Below are positions 37,341-47,083 of a stretch of DNA of 64,000 bases, one piece after another. Positions within the stretch are counted from its first letter, which is position 1. Each line of letters opens with the position of its first letter. The DNA lies in assembly GCF_012927185.1 (NCBI RefSeq), contig NZ_JABBGB010000001.1:2046001-2110000 (forward strand). The letters are read 5' to 3'. Position numbers and translations under genes: made by a program. The notes under the pieces were generated by a model that was given only the letters and a program-made list of their open reading frames with translations, was not told where the DNA came from and searched no databases. This DNA comes from Pseudoflavitalea sp. G-6-1-2. GTDB taxonomy: Bacteria > Bacteroidota > Bacteroidia > Chitinophagales > Chitinophagaceae.

Positions 37341-39023
37341 CTAGATCTTTAAAGCCGATTGCAAAAATGCTTTCACTTCATCAGCAGGAATTGCAACAGA
37401 ACTTGTTCTGCACACGCGTGCGATATTGATTCCCATGAAACGTCCTTCACTGTCGAAAACCGGACTGCCGCAATCCGAAGGAAATAATCTTGCATCGTGA
37501 ATGAAAGTTTTTCTGAAGCTGTCGTTACGCACACTCTTGCCTCCTTCGAATTGTTCTGCAGGATGTTTTTCGTTAGGACCTGAAAAGGCCTGCTTCTGCA
37601 ATTGCAGTTTTCTTGAAAATCCGAAACCATGTCTTTTGCCTTTCAGTGTAACCATAGAACCGGGGAGCTGACGTGCGATCTCCCATCCGTAATCGTCACT
37701 GTTGTTGACTTTCACGCCATTGATGCTTACAATTCTGTCGCCGGTTTTGAGTTTGGCGCCACTGATCTTGCCGTAGGCAGGAATATGATCGATGTATACT
37801 TTGTTGTTACGGTCTGTTGTTGTTACACCCAGCCAGGTGTTGCCGTTCCTTGGAATAAAACTGATGGAAGGCGAGCTAAGCACACTGATCATGGCTGGTT
37901 CGCTGCCAGTAGCAGACAGCAAAAATTTTCCTGCCGTAAATGATCCATTGTTCTCTGTTTGCTGAAACAGTTTAATGCCATTGCCGAGATCGGCATTCAC
38001 TTTCAGCAGTACAAGATCTTTCAGTGAATCTCTTGACACCACTGTTGCAGCATAAGTCTTATTTTTTTGTGAGATGCTAATGGCATCATCCCCTACAATT
38101 GAACTTTTGCTGATGATGTAGCTGGTATTGGCAGCTGCATTCGGAACAGCGATGAGTGTACCCATTGCATCCAAAGATTCATTTACTTTTTTGCTGCTGA
38201 TGCTGAAGCTGGAGTTTTCGACGGAAGCCAGCAGTGCAGAAAAATTCTGCGGCATGTTCTCCAGTGCAGGAATCGGCTTGATGGCATATGCAGCGGGCAT
38301 TTCAGGTATCTTTTGTTCCTGTGCTAATTTGTCGAGAAGAAAGAATTTTCCAGACAACAATGCATCCCAGTACTTACGGAACTTATCAACTGGCACTTCG
38401 TAGTTGGCGTCCATCGATTGCCAGATTCTGCTGTGAATGCCAATTACACGACCGTTGAGATCGAATAAAGGTCCACCTGAATCGCCGGGTTCCATCAATG
38501 CTGTATTGCATAAGAAACCGGGGAAGAGTGTGCTCTCATTAACATGACCGAACCTCACCAGCGGATGTCCGCTCTGACGCATATTGGCCGGATAGCCCAT
38601 GCTTATGGTAGGTTGAAAAGGAGTGAGAGAAGATGACCAACCCATTTCTGCATGCGGGTATTTTCCTTTGTTCAGAATTTTCATGATGGCTGCATCGTTC
38701 TCCGAAATGCTGCCAATGCCTTTGGCGATCACGGTTTTTCCATCGGGGAAGATCACCTGATACACACCGCCCGGGCTCGATGCGTGAGCTGCTGTGAGGA
38801 TCAGTCCGTCTTCACTTACCACTACGGCGCTGAAAGTTGGACCGGTAATTCTCTGCTGGGTAGTATCGTAGCTATGCGCTGAAACGGTAGCAGGAGCTAC
38901 TTTTTTCACCACTTCCTGAATGGATTTTTCGAGCGATCTGTAATCGAGCTGCTGGCTGAAAAGAGGCCCGGAAGTGAGCAGGAGAGCAAGTCCGGTTATG
39001 GTGGAAAACAATCTGATCCGCAT
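37341..39023 (-). CDS. Exported trypsin-like protease with PDZ domain and degenerate second protease domain
   Basis: A 560-residue protein with a signal peptide (to GPLFSQQ). Domain 1 (about 45-225) is a complete HtrA/trypsin-like protease with His80 (TAAH), Asp110 (ENDAAIM) and Ser182 (GDSGGP). A second, similar domain starts at about 280. The His region reads IISKS with no His, the Asp is kept (Asp336, LKDLVLLKV), and the nucleophile motif is SDCGSP with Cys518 in place of Ser. A PDZ domain (about 395-470, GDRIVSINGVKVN) lies inside this second domain, before the SDCGSP strand. So it looks like one active protease fused to a probably inactive copy split by a PDZ. Located in the periplasm or on the surface; the gene is monocistronic. 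Confidence 0.9.
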   Translation of the reverse strand: MRIRLFSTITGLALLLTSGPLFSQQLDYRSLEKSIQEVVKKVAPATVSAHSYDTTQQRITGPTFSAVVVSEDGLILTAAHASSPGGVYQVIFPDGKTVIAKGIGSISENDAAIMKILNKGKYPHAEMGWSSSLTPFQPTISMGYPANMRQSGHPLVRFGHVNESTLFPGFLCNTALMEPGDSGGPLFDLNGRVIGIHSRIWQSMDANYEVPVDKFRKYWDALLSGKFFLLDKLAQEQKIPEMPAAYAIKPIPALENMPQNFSALLASVENSSFSISSKKVNESLDAMGTLIAVPNAAANTSYIISKSSIVGDDAISISQKNKTYAATVVSRDSLKDLVLLKVNADLGNGIKLFQQTENNGSFTAGKFLLSATGSEPAMISVLSSPSISFIPRNGNTWLGVTTTDRNNKVYIDHIPAYGKISGAKLKTGDRIVSINGVKVNNSDDYGWEIARQLPGSMVTLKGKRHGFGFSRKLQLQKQAFSGPNEKHPAEQFEGGKSVRNDSFRKTFIHDARLFPSDCGSPVFDSEGRFMGINIARVCRTSSVAIPADEVKAFLQSALKI

Positions 39024-39127
39024 CTTTTGATGGTTTTAAGCTGATGATGTTGGGTGTGGTACCAACTACTGACAACCGGAGGGGCGGATAGGGTGAAGCG
39101 GCGGGCAGTTATTTTCCGGGGAAATAG

Positions 39128-39135
39128 TACATTTG
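39128..39135 (+). promoter_or_regulatory. Candidate -7 element (TACATTTG) for the TPR regulator gene
   Basis: TACATTTG fits the Bacteroidota -7 consensus TAnnTTTG. No clear TTTG is seen at the expected upstream distance. Transcription would start near 39140, just before the possible ATGs at 39145 and 39163. Confidence 0.4.
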
Positions 39136-39162
39136 TCACCATCGATGACTGCTATCTTCCGT

Positions 39163-40863
39163 ATGACCAAAAACACAAACCTGCGCAAATCTGCGGGATC
39201 CATGCTTCTTGCCATCCTATGGCTATGCTCATTCTCCGCCAATGCCCAATACGAGCATTGGTTGAACCGCAGTTATCCTGAGCGGGTAGGGGATATCAAG
39301 ATATTCATCGATGGTCTGCTGTTCAATCCTGACTCCAATGCCATTTTGCAAAGGATCGAAGGATTGCGGGAGTTTGGTAAAAAACACAACGATAAAGAGA
39401 TAATGCTGGAGGCAACCCTGGTAAATGCCTATTATCTCAGCATTCATGCAGCCGACAGAAACCGTGTGGTGCGGTTGTTTCAGCATCTGATCGATGAAGC
39501 CAAAGAGAAAGGTTCTTTGGTGTATGAGGCCAGAGGCCATCGTCATCTTTCTTATTATTTCTGGAATTACATCAAGAATTATGAGCTGGCATTCGAGCAA
39601 TTCCTCCTGCTCGATCAGGTATTGGAGAAAATGAACTCCGATATTTTTCCTGATAAACTCGATCATTTATATCAGATCGGATTAGCGTACTATCATTTTT
39701 CAGAGCATCGCGAAGCGATCACTTATTTCTCTAAGGCATTACGCCTGCCTGAAACATCGTTCAACAAAATATATGTGAATCAGGCGAGGAACACTATGGG
39801 ACTGAGTTATCAGGCGATCGGGCAATTGGATTCTGCCGACCAGTGTTTCCGCGATCTCATCAAAGCCAATCCCGGCAATATCTGGGAGGGCATCGCCAGT
39901 GGCAATCTCGGCTACAGCTATTACCTGCGGAACAATTATGATGCTGCTATTCCTCTGCTGGAAAAAGACATCAGCATGGCGCTGAAAGAAAATGACTACG
40001 GACTGGCTTCCGGCTCCGGTATGACGCTCGCCGATATTTATTTCCGGAGAAACCAAACCGAAGCCGCAAGAAAACAAACTGTATTGTGCCGTGAGTATGT
40101 GTTGAAATCGGGTCAATATTCCCGCTATCGTTATCTCTATCCGTTGATGAGCAAGATGTATGCAGCCGAAGGCAATCTCTCACTTTCCAATGTCTATCTC
40201 GATTCTGCCATCATTGTAAAAGACAGTCTGGCCCGGGAATTCAATGCCCTACAGATGATGCGTGCTGCACAAAAAGCGGAGCAGGTTCAATACAGGGCAT
40301 CCGTAACGGACATCGAAAATAAACGCCGCCTCAACAAAATTGAACGCAATATTCTCATTGCGGTGGTGATGATGATGATTGGAATTGCATGGTACTGGTA
40401 TCGTTTGCAGGTGAAAAAGCAGCAACGGCAGGAAGAGCAGATGCGTAAGGCAGAAGAAGAACTAGCCACTGCCACCAGACAGCTGAATGAATTTGCACGG
40501 CATATTTCCGAAAAAAATAAACTGATAGACCTGCTGCAAGAACAAAACGGACAGCAGGATAACGAACTCTTTCTCCAGCTCCAGCAAAGCACCATTCTCA
40601 CGGAAGAAGAATGGGACAGTTTCAAATCTCTTTTTGAAAAAGTACATAGCGGCTATCTCCGCCGGCTGAAAATCAAACTGCCAGAATTGAGTCCGGCAGA
40701 AATCCGTTTCATGACGCTTGCCAAATTACAGTTCACCAATAAAGAAATGGCAGCAACACTAGGAGTGTCGCAACAGGCTATCCGAACCACCTGGCACAGA
40801 CTGAGAAAAAAACTCGATCTGCCGGAGGAGGGAAGCCTTGAAGAACTGGTGAACTCCATCTGA
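39163..40863 (+). CDS. TPR-repeat membrane protein with C-terminal LuxR-like HTH
   Basis: A regulator of the type common in Bacteroidota. From the ATG at 39163: signal peptide or N-terminal anchor (SMLLAILWLCSFSANAQ), about eight tetratricopeptide-like helix pairs (for instance YEARGHRHLSYYFWNYIKNYELA and SGNLGYSYYLRNNYDAAIPL), one transmembrane helix (NILIAVVMMMIGIAWYWYRL), a coiled coil (RKAEEELATATRQLNEFARHI) and a C-terminal helix-turn-helix (LSPAEIRFMTLAKLQ, NKEMAATLGVSQQAI). The TPR part would lie in the periplasm and the HTH in the cytoplasm, so it could pass a periplasmic signal straight to DNA. The ATG at 39145 is an alternative start. It is the divergent neighbour of the protease gene. 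Confidence 0.88.
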   Translation: MTKNTNLRKSAGSMLLAILWLCSFSANAQYEHWLNRSYPERVGDIKIFIDGLLFNPDSNAILQRIEGLREFGKKHNDKEIMLEATLVNAYYLSIHAADRNRVVRLFQHLIDEAKEKGSLVYEARGHRHLSYYFWNYIKNYELAFEQFLLLDQVLEKMNSDIFPDKLDHLYQIGLAYYHFSEHREAITYFSKALRLPETSFNKIYVNQARNTMGLSYQAIGQLDSADQCFRDLIKANPGNIWEGIASGNLGYSYYLRNNYDAAIPLLEKDISMALKENDYGLASGSGMTLADIYFRRNQTEAARKQTVLCREYVLKSGQYSRYRYLYPLMSKMYAAEGNLSLSNVYLDSAIIVKDSLAREFNALQMMRAAQKAEQVQYRASVTDIENKRRLNKIERNILIAVVMMMIGIAWYWYRLQVKKQQRQEEQMRKAEEELATATRQLNEFARHISEKNKLIDLLQEQNGQQDNELFLQLQQSTILTEEEWDSFKSLFEKVHSGYLRRLKIKLPELSPAEIRFMTLAKLQFTNKEMAATLGVSQQAIRTTWHRLRKKLDLPEEGSLEELVNSI

Positions 40864-41007
40864 CAGAATAAAAACTCCTTACTGTTTTCTGGATCTGAAT
40901 GTATTTGCAGTCTGCCGAAGCAGTTCTGCAATGTTTTGTATTTCAATGTGTTTGATGGTTGTAACGTTTTTGTGACGCTCCTGTAACGCTTTTGAAATGC
41001 GTTAAAA

Positions 41008-41038
41008 ATTGAATCCCTTCTTACTGTCTATAGTTTTG
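41008..41038 (+). promoter_or_regulatory. Candidate promoter for the beta-helix operon
   Basis: ATTG (41008-41011), 19-nt spacer, TAGTTTTG (41031-41038), close to the TTTG/TAnnTTTG consensus. Start of transcription near 41044 would give a leader of about 16 nt before the ATG at 41060. Confidence 0.5.
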
Positions 41039-41059
41039 TCCGGCATCAAACCACCACCC

Positions 41060-41260
41060 ATGCCGGAGAGAAAAAAACTATTGCTTTGGCTGATTGCAAT
41101 GATCTTGATTTTTCTGTTGCTGCTGGTGATCATCTGGCTTGTGTACAATTATCGTATACATCAACTCGATCGTCAGCTGGAGCATCCTCTTTCGTTTTCA
41201 TACTACCCGAATACCATCATACAAGCAAAACCAAACAACCTGAAAACAATCTGTATATGA
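41060..41260 (+). CDS. Small single-helix membrane protein coupled to the T9SS beta-helix gene
   Basis: Encodes 66 residues: MPERKKLLLW, one long hydrophobic helix (LLWLIAMILIFLLLLVIIWLVY, shown here in outline) and a polar tail of about 35 residues. Topology by the positive-inside rule puts the short Arg/Lys-rich N-terminus in the cytoplasm. Its stop overlaps the start of the giant gene (ATGA at 41257-41260), and a promoter-like element lies just upstream; both support that it is a real gene. No family recognised. It could be a membrane accessory for its large secreted neighbour, but this is only inference. Confidence 0.5.
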   Translation: MPERKKLLLWLIAMILIFLLLLVIIWLVYNYRIHQLDRQLEHPLSFSYYPNTIIQAKPNNLKTICI

Positions 41261-44200
41261 ACAAAACATTTACAGTTCCCAACCCTCTGAATCATTTTTT
41301 CTTAACTGTTTTCATCTGCCTGCTGACCTTGCAGGCAAGAAGTCAGCAAAACCTGTATGTGGATGGAACCGCCACCGGCACCAGCAATGGAAGCAGCTGG
41401 ATCAATGCCTACAATAAGCTCAGTGATGCATTGACTGCGGCTGCGGGTGGAACTACCCCAGTTAACATTCATGTGGCCAAAGGAACTTATTACCCTGCCG
41501 GATTTCAGTCGGGGATTAACAGAGATAGTGCCTTTACCATATTGCGCGGAGGAATAAGAATGTATGGAGGGTATCCTGCGGGTGGAGGGGTAAGGGATAT
41601 TGCGAACAATCCGGTTTATCTCGACGGCAATATCAACAACAATGCAACGAATACAGACAATAGCTATCATATTATGGTAATTGCAGGATTGGTTCCAGCA
41701 GCGGACAGTGTGATTGTCGATGGATTCATTTTCCGAAACGGGCATGCCTCCGGTCCCGGAAAGAAAGCTTATCTGGGCTATGATATTTTGCAGCAATATG
41801 CTGGTGCACTGATGATGCAGCTGAATAAGAACAGCGGGAAGATAAGGGTACGTAATTGCGGATTCAGCGATAACAAAGCTGTGAATATGGGCGGTGCTGT
41901 ACAGCTGTCGTTTTCGGATGCGTCGTTTGAAAATTGTTCATTCAGCAATAATAATGTAGCTGTGGGAAGTTTCGGCGGTGCGGTGTTTGTTGGAGGAAGT
42001 AAATCCAGTTTCACCAATTGCAATTTCAGTTCAAATTCAAGCACCCGGGGCGGTGCGATATATAATTCTGATGCAAGAGTAGAGATAACTGGTTCCCGCT
42101 TTGTATCCAATAGTTCAGACAGGGGAGGAGCGATTGTTAATACCAATATTTCTTTCGTTACTATTTCCAGCACACAATTTGAAAACAATGTTGTTACTGT
42201 CGCAGGCGGTGCTATTTATCAGGAGGGTGGCACCATACTGCTAACTGCTTCACAGTTTCTCCGAAACAGTGCGCAATATGGCGGCGCTATCCGCAATCAG
42301 TTAAATCCAATTCTGTCTGTAAAGAATTCAGTATTCACCGGTAATACCAGCAGCAATACGGGAGCGGCAATGAGTCTTTCAGAAGGAAGTGACACACTCG
42401 TGAACAATGTGTTTGTTCTGAATAAAGACAACAGTACTGTTGGTGGCGGGGCGCTTTGTGTAACAACAGGGAATTTTTCCATTGTTAATAATACTTTCTA
42501 TGCAGACACCACTACTCTGGGAAAGGGCGGTGCAATTCGGATGGAAGGGAATACTGGTTCTGTAAAACTGCAGAATAATATCTTTTTCAAGTGTAAAGGA
42601 TCCATCGGTAATGATGTGTATAACGATGCAGCAATGCCGTATACAGCAACGAATAACAGTTTTTCTATTGATCCGCTTTTTGTGAATGAGCCTTTGCCGG
42701 TGGGAGCTGATAATACGTGGGGTACAGCTGACGACGGCCTGGGGTTGAGTGCAGCCAGTTCATCTGCCAATGCTGGAAACATAACCGGTGTCAGTTCTTT
42801 ATTGCCTTCCACCGATCTGAGTGGTGGAGTAAGGTTTTTTGGAGGCTCGATTGATTTGGGGGCTTATGAATCGAGGGTGGGTCCATCCCGTGTGTTGTAT
42901 GTAGACAGTACTTCCGGCAATGATGCAAACAATGGTGTGAGCTGGGCATTTGCTCATAAGACACTTGCACATAGTCTAAGTATCGCAAACATGGAAGGTA
43001 GTGTGATAGACAGTATTCTTGTTGCGAAGGGCACTTACTTTCCTACCGGTGCACCAGGCGCCACAGATCGCGACAGTGCATTCGCCATACTGCGTTCGCG
43101 TATCAAATTGTATGGAGGTTATCCTGCAGGAGGTGGTGTTAGAGATCATCTTGCCAACAAAGTAATTCTCGATGGAAATATCAATAACCCTGCTGACAGT
43201 GCAGACAACAGCTATCATGTGCTGGTGATTGTTGATCCCCGCAATATTTTCGACAGTGTTGTTGTTGATGGATTTACAATCCGCAATGGCGTAGCCAACG
43301 GAGCTGACAGTAAAGTGTATAAAGGATTGAACGTGCAAAGGAATTCAGGAGCTGGCGTGTTTACATTAATGACAGGCATTTCCGCGCAACCTAATCTGGT
43401 GCGTTTCATCAATTGTACTGTAACCGGAAATTCTTCCAATGGAGAGGGAGCCGGTATGTATAACAACAATAGCTCGCTTTCTATTTCAAACTGCAGCTTT
43501 ACGATAAACAGAACGCTCGTTTCCGGCGGAGGTATAACCAATGTTTCAGGTGCTTCTCCTGTAATCAATTATTGCATCATTTCTGACAACAGTGCTGTTG
43601 TATCTGGTGCTGGTATGTACAATCATTCTTCAGATCCTGTTATAAAAAATAGCAGTATCATGAATAATATTGCAAGTGGAATTGGTAGTGGCAATGGAGG
43701 AGGAATGTATAATTTTTCCAATTCGGCACCGCAAATTGATAGCTGCATTATTTCCGGAAATGCAGCAGCCAGAAATGGTGGAGGAATTGGAAGCATGGGG
43801 GGATCCAATCCAGTGATTAGAAATAGTAGTTTCATAAAGAATAGTGCTGTAAACACTGGTGGAGCAGTTTATGGTTTAAGCGAAAGTGATCCGGTTTTAT
43901 ATAATTGTACTCTTTCAGAAAATACAGCTCAATCCGGTGCAGGTGTCTACTGTTTTGTAGGTTCGGATCCTACTCTCATCAAATGTAAGTTTATCAGGAA
44001 TATCGCTTTGGGAAGTGGAGGTGCTGTAGGTTTTGCTAATGCAGATTTTTTAAAGGTGGACAGTTGTGAGTTTTCCGATAATGAGGCGAAGTCCGGGGCA
44101 GGTATTTTTGGTGGGCGAATAACACTGCTTTCAATAAAGAGCAGTCGTTTTGTTCGGAACCGTGTAGCCGTAAATGGAGGCGCACTCTTGGTTTCCAATG

Positions 44201-46074
44201 AATTGAATGGTGTGCTGGAAGCAAATGAGTTCAAAGAAAACCATGCACAGAAGGGAGGGGCTATATATGAAACAGGCGGTAATATGAATATTAGGAACTG
44301 CCGTTTCGAGAGTAACACAGCAGACCTAAGCGGAGGTGCGATATGGTATGAAAACGGAAATTTTCTGATTAACAGAACTTTGTTTGGCCGTAATCAGTCA
44401 CAGTATGGCGGTGCATTGCGGCACGAAGGCGTCAATGTTATACTTTCTGTAAGAAACTCAATCTTCGAATCCAATGAAAGTACCAATACCGGTGCAGCGT
44501 TGAGCATGTTTCAGGGGAAGGATACATTGGTTAATAATGTTTTCGTCAGCAATAAGGACAATAGTGTTCCTGGAGGTGGTGCTGTATGTGCAGCCAACGG
44601 AGAATATCATATCATCAACAATACATTTTATGGCAATAGTACCAAGGGTAATGGAGGGGCAATAAGGTTCGAGACTGCTGCGGGACAGGCACGAATTCAG
44701 AACAACGTATTTTATAAGTCCGTTGCTGTTACTCCTGCAACCAGTGATATTTTCAATGAGAACGGAATGCCGGTTGTTCAGAGTAATAACAGTTTCGTTG
44801 ATCCTGCATTTAAGAATGAAGCTGATGTTGATGGGCCAGATGATAAATGGGGAACTGCAGATGATGGACTAATGCTGACAGCCTGCAGTGAGGGTATCGA
44901 TGCCGGTGAGAATAGTTTCCTCGATGTTGCAACGGTTGCAGATATTGCTGGTCAACCGCGTATAAAATTGAGTAAGGTTGACTTAGGAGCATATGAAGCT
45001 GATCGTGTTTTTTCTTTGAACGAAACCAATGCTGCATTATTGGCTGATAGCTATTGTGGCACTGACGGATGGCTGAATTTCTACAACAGCAATGAAGCTA
45101 AGTTGCTTGTTGCTGTGAAACCCGGAACTAATGATCTGGGAGTTATTTCGGCTACTGGTAATCTCAGAGCAGGATATGGAACCAATAGTACAGCAGTAAT
45201 GTCTGCGCCATTTGGTAAATCTTCTAATTATTATCCTTTCAACCGGAGCTTTACCATCACTACCTCCAAAACACCCACAGATTCGGTAGGAGTGCGCTTC
45301 TATTTTGCATCAGCAGATAGCGGAGATGTGAAGAACACAACATCGTTCGATCTGCTTCGCGATCTGGTATTGTATAAAGTAGATGGAGCCAATGCATGGA
45401 ATGGTACAGCAGCAGGATACACTGGTTATGTCTATTCAGAAAAAGCAACGAAGACAACTTTTACGCTTGGAGAGTATCAGGGAGCGCAATATGCGGAATT
45501 CTATGTAACATCATTCAGTTCAGGTACAATGGCAGTTGTACAATCAGCACCATTGCCTTTGGATCTGTTAAGTTTCTCTGGTCAGCTGATCAACGAAAAA
45601 ACAAAACTGCAATGGCTTACTGCCAATGAAGTAAATTTAGACCGCTTCGATGTAGAACGAAGCAGTAACAATAACAACTGGAAAGTGATCGGGCAGGTGA
45701 ATGCAAAGAATACGGCAGGCAATCAGTCCTATGAGTTATGGGATAACAATCCCGGCAGTGGATGGAATTACTACCGGTTGAAGATGGTTGATATAGATAG
45801 CCAATACAAATACAGCAAAGTAGTTGCCGTGCGCACAAATGGGCCTGCATTACAAGTGTATCCCAACCCAAGTAACGGTCAGTTTACAATTCAGAGCGAT
45901 AATGCGGCAAGTGAACTGAAGATGTTTGATGTGAATGGAAGATTGGTGCATAGTCAGCGATTAGTACAGGGGGGTAATAAAATCAATGCAGGTGTTTTGA
46001 GCAGGGGAGTGTATGTGCTGAAGATTGAAGATGGAGTAAAAATTTATATCGAAAGAATGATAATATCGAAATAA
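41257..46074 (+). CDS. Giant secreted beta-helix protein with T9SS sorting domain
   Basis: A 1605-residue protein; ATG at 41257 gives a signal peptide (FFLTVFICLLTLQARSQ). Two long right-handed beta-helix segments follow, both starting in the same way (LYVDGTATGTSNGSSW near 41355 and LYVDSTSGNDANNGVSW near 42895). Each contains many repeats with GGA(I/V) turns and C.F..N cores, like the polymorphic-outer-membrane-protein repeats. Then come a beta-sandwich region (from about residue 1250), a fibronectin-like unit (LPLDLLSFSGQLINEKTKL) and a type A T9SS sorting tail (VYPNPSNGQFTIQS, FDVNGRLVHS, GVYVLKIEDG). It is thus secreted across the outer membrane by the T9SS and probably attached to the surface. 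A role in adhesion or polysaccharide binding is plausible; no catalytic motif is seen. Confidence 0.92.
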   Translation: MNKTFTVPNPLNHFFLTVFICLLTLQARSQQNLYVDGTATGTSNGSSWINAYNKLSDALTAAAGGTTPVNIHVAKGTYYPAGFQSGINRDSAFTILRGGIRMYGGYPAGGGVRDIANNPVYLDGNINNNATNTDNSYHIMVIAGLVPAADSVIVDGFIFRNGHASGPGKKAYLGYDILQQYAGALMMQLNKNSGKIRVRNCGFSDNKAVNMGGAVQLSFSDASFENCSFSNNNVAVGSFGGAVFVGGSKSSFTNCNFSSNSSTRGGAIYNSDARVEITGSRFVSNSSDRGGAIVNTNISFVTISSTQFENNVVTVAGGAIYQEGGTILLTASQFLRNSAQYGGAIRNQLNPILSVKNSVFTGNTSSNTGAAMSLSEGSDTLVNNVFVLNKDNSTVGGGALCVTTGNFSIVNNTFYADTTTLGKGGAIRMEGNTGSVKLQNNIFFKCKGSIGNDVYNDAAMPYTATNNSFSIDPLFVNEPLPVGADNTWGTADDGLGLSAASSSANAGNITGVSSLLPSTDLSGGVRFFGGSIDLGAYESRVGPSRVLYVDSTSGNDANNGVSWAFAHKTLAHSLSIANMEGSVIDSILVAKGTYFPTGAPGATDRDSAFAILRSRIKLYGGYPAGGGVRDHLANKVILDGNINNPADSADNSYHVLVIVDPRNIFDSVVVDGFTIRNGVANGADSKVYKGLNVQRNSGAGVFTLMTGISAQPNLVRFINCTVTGNSSNGEGAGMYNNNSSLSISNCSFTINRTLVSGGGITNVSGASPVINYCIISDNSAVVSGAGMYNHSSDPVIKNSSIMNNIASGIGSGNGGGMYNFSNSAPQIDSCIISGNAAARNGGGIGSMGGSNPVIRNSSFIKNSAVNTGGAVYGLSESDPVLYNCTLSENTAQSGAGVYCFVGSDPTLIKCKFIRNIALGSGGAVGFANADFLKVDSCEFSDNEAKSGAGIFGGRITLLSIKSSRFVRNRVAVNGGALLVSNELNGVLEANEFKENHAQKGGAIYETGGNMNIRNCRFESNTADLSGGAIWYENGNFLINRTLFGRNQSQYGGALRHEGVNVILSVRNSIFESNESTNTGAALSMFQGKDTLVNNVFVSNKDNSVPGGGAVCAANGEYHIINNTFYGNSTKGNGGAIRFETAAGQARIQNNVFYKSVAVTPATSDIFNENGMPVVQSNNSFVDPAFKNEADVDGPDDKWGTADDGLMLTACSEGIDAGENSFLDVATVADIAGQPRIKLSKVDLGAYEADRVFSLNETNAALLADSYCGTDGWLNFYNSNEAKLLVAVKPGTNDLGVISATGNLRAGYGTNSTAVMSAPFGKSSNYYPFNRSFTITTSKTPTDSVGVRFYFASADSGDVKNTTSFDLLRDLVLYKVDGANAWNGTAAGYTGYVYSEKATKTTFTLGEYQGAQYAEFYVTSFSSGTMAVVQSAPLPLDLLSFSGQLINEKTKLQWLTANEVNLDRFDVERSSNNNNWKVIGQVNAKNTAGNQSYELWDNNPGSGWNYYRLKMVDIDSQYKYSKVVAVRTNGPALQVYPNPSNGQFTIQSDNAASELKMFDVNGRLVHSQRLVQGGNKINAGVLSRGVYVLKIEDGVKIYIERMIISK

Positions 46075-46096
46075 GTAAAGTTCGAGTTTTCATATG

Positions 46097-46145
46097 CGGC
46101 TCATCCTTGTGGCATTATCCCAATGATGAGCCGTTTTATTTTTTC
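46097..46145 (+). terminator. Intrinsic terminator after the beta-helix gene
   Basis: Perfect 9-bp stem CGGCTCATC/GATGAGCCG (46097-46105 and 46125-46133), 19-nt loop, followed by a T-rich run to 46145. Confidence 0.82.
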
Positions 46146-46176
46146 TGATGACAGCAGTGAGCCGCTGGTAATCTTT

Positions 46177-46211
46177 TTTGTTTCAGGAAACGGATCGGGG
46201 TGTTAATTTTG
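46177..46211 (+). promoter_or_regulatory. Candidate promoter adjoining the ECF41 start codon
   Basis: TTTG (46177-46180), 23-nt spacer, TAATTTTG (46204-46211). The element ends only 4 nt before the GTG start codon at 46216, so a transcript from here would be leaderless or nearly so. Confidence 0.4.
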
Positions 46212-46215
46212 CCAT

Positions 46216-47079
46216 GTGGAACCAACCGACATCATTGAATACCGTTCACTGCTCACCGGCATTGCATATCGCATGTTAGGGGAGAAGCAGGAAGCTGAAG
46301 ATATTGTTCAGGATGCGATTGTGCACTGGCTGGCTATAGATACTTCGCAGGTGAATGAGCCTCGCAATTATCTGATGCGCATGGTTACTAACCGCAGTAT
46401 CGATCGTCTTCGGAAACTGAAGGAACAACGTACATTATACAAAGGCCCATGGTTGCCGGAACCAGTGGTAGATGTGCAGGAGTCTATGCCGGAAACCGGA
46501 AAGGATATCTCCATCGGTTTTCTCTTTCTGCTTGAAAAATTGAATCCGCTGGAAAGGGCCATCTTTATTTTGCGCGAAAGTTTCGACCTCTCCTACAAAG
46601 ATCTCGAAGTAATTCTTGAGATCACTGAAAGTACCTGCCGCCAGCACTTGCACCGGGCAAAAGAAAAACTGCAAAAAGATAAGAAGCGGTTTGATGCTGA
46701 TGTGCGGCGTCATCGTGAACTGCTGAATGCTTTTATTACCGCCAGTTTGAGTCTGGATCAGGCCAAACTGATCGCAATGCTGAAAGATGATATTTGTTTG
46801 TATGGAGATGGTGGCGGAAAAGTTACAGCTGCTACACAACCTTTGTTCGGGCAGGATGTGGTTTCACGATTCATTATCGGACTTTTCAAAAAAGTGCCTG
46901 TTCCAACCCCATTATACAGTTTTCCATTGGTGAATGGATTGCCTGCACTGGCATTATTCGATGCTGTTACCCGGGAGCCGATCACCTGTGTTTGCTTTGA
47001 ACATGAAGGCGATAAGATCAACAACTTCTATTTTATCAGAAATCCTGATAAATTAAAAAATCTCGTTTATCAGGACTGA
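46216..47079 (+). CDS. ECF41-family RNA polymerase sigma factor with SnoaL-like C-terminal domain
   Basis: A 287-residue ECF sigma factor with region 2 (about 8-75, AYRMLGEKQEAEDIVQDA) and region 4 (about 100-155, LSYKDLEVILEITESTCRQHLHRA). The SnoaL-like C-terminal extension (about 170-287) carries the hallmark motifs of group ECF41: WLPEP (79-83) in the linker, DGGGK (198-202) and NPDKL (276-280). In this group the C-terminal domain, not a separate anti-sigma factor, controls activity, and the target is the adjacent COE gene (carboxymuconolactone decarboxylase, oxidoreductase or epimerase). The gene at 47131 fits that rule. The GTG at 46216 is the start that gives the normal family N-terminus. 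Confidence 0.93.
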   Translation: MEPTDIIEYRSLLTGIAYRMLGEKQEAEDIVQDAIVHWLAIDTSQVNEPRNYLMRMVTNRSIDRLRKLKEQRTLYKGPWLPEPVVDVQESMPETGKDISIGFLFLLEKLNPLERAIFILRESFDLSYKDLEVILEITESTCRQHLHRAKEKLQKDKKRFDADVRRHRELLNAFITASLSLDQAKLIAMLKDDICLYGDGGGKVTAATQPLFGQDVVSRFIIGLFKKVPVPTPLYSFPLVNGLPALALFDAVTREPITCVCFEHEGDKINNFYFIRNPDKLKNLVYQD

Positions 47080-47083
47080 AAAT

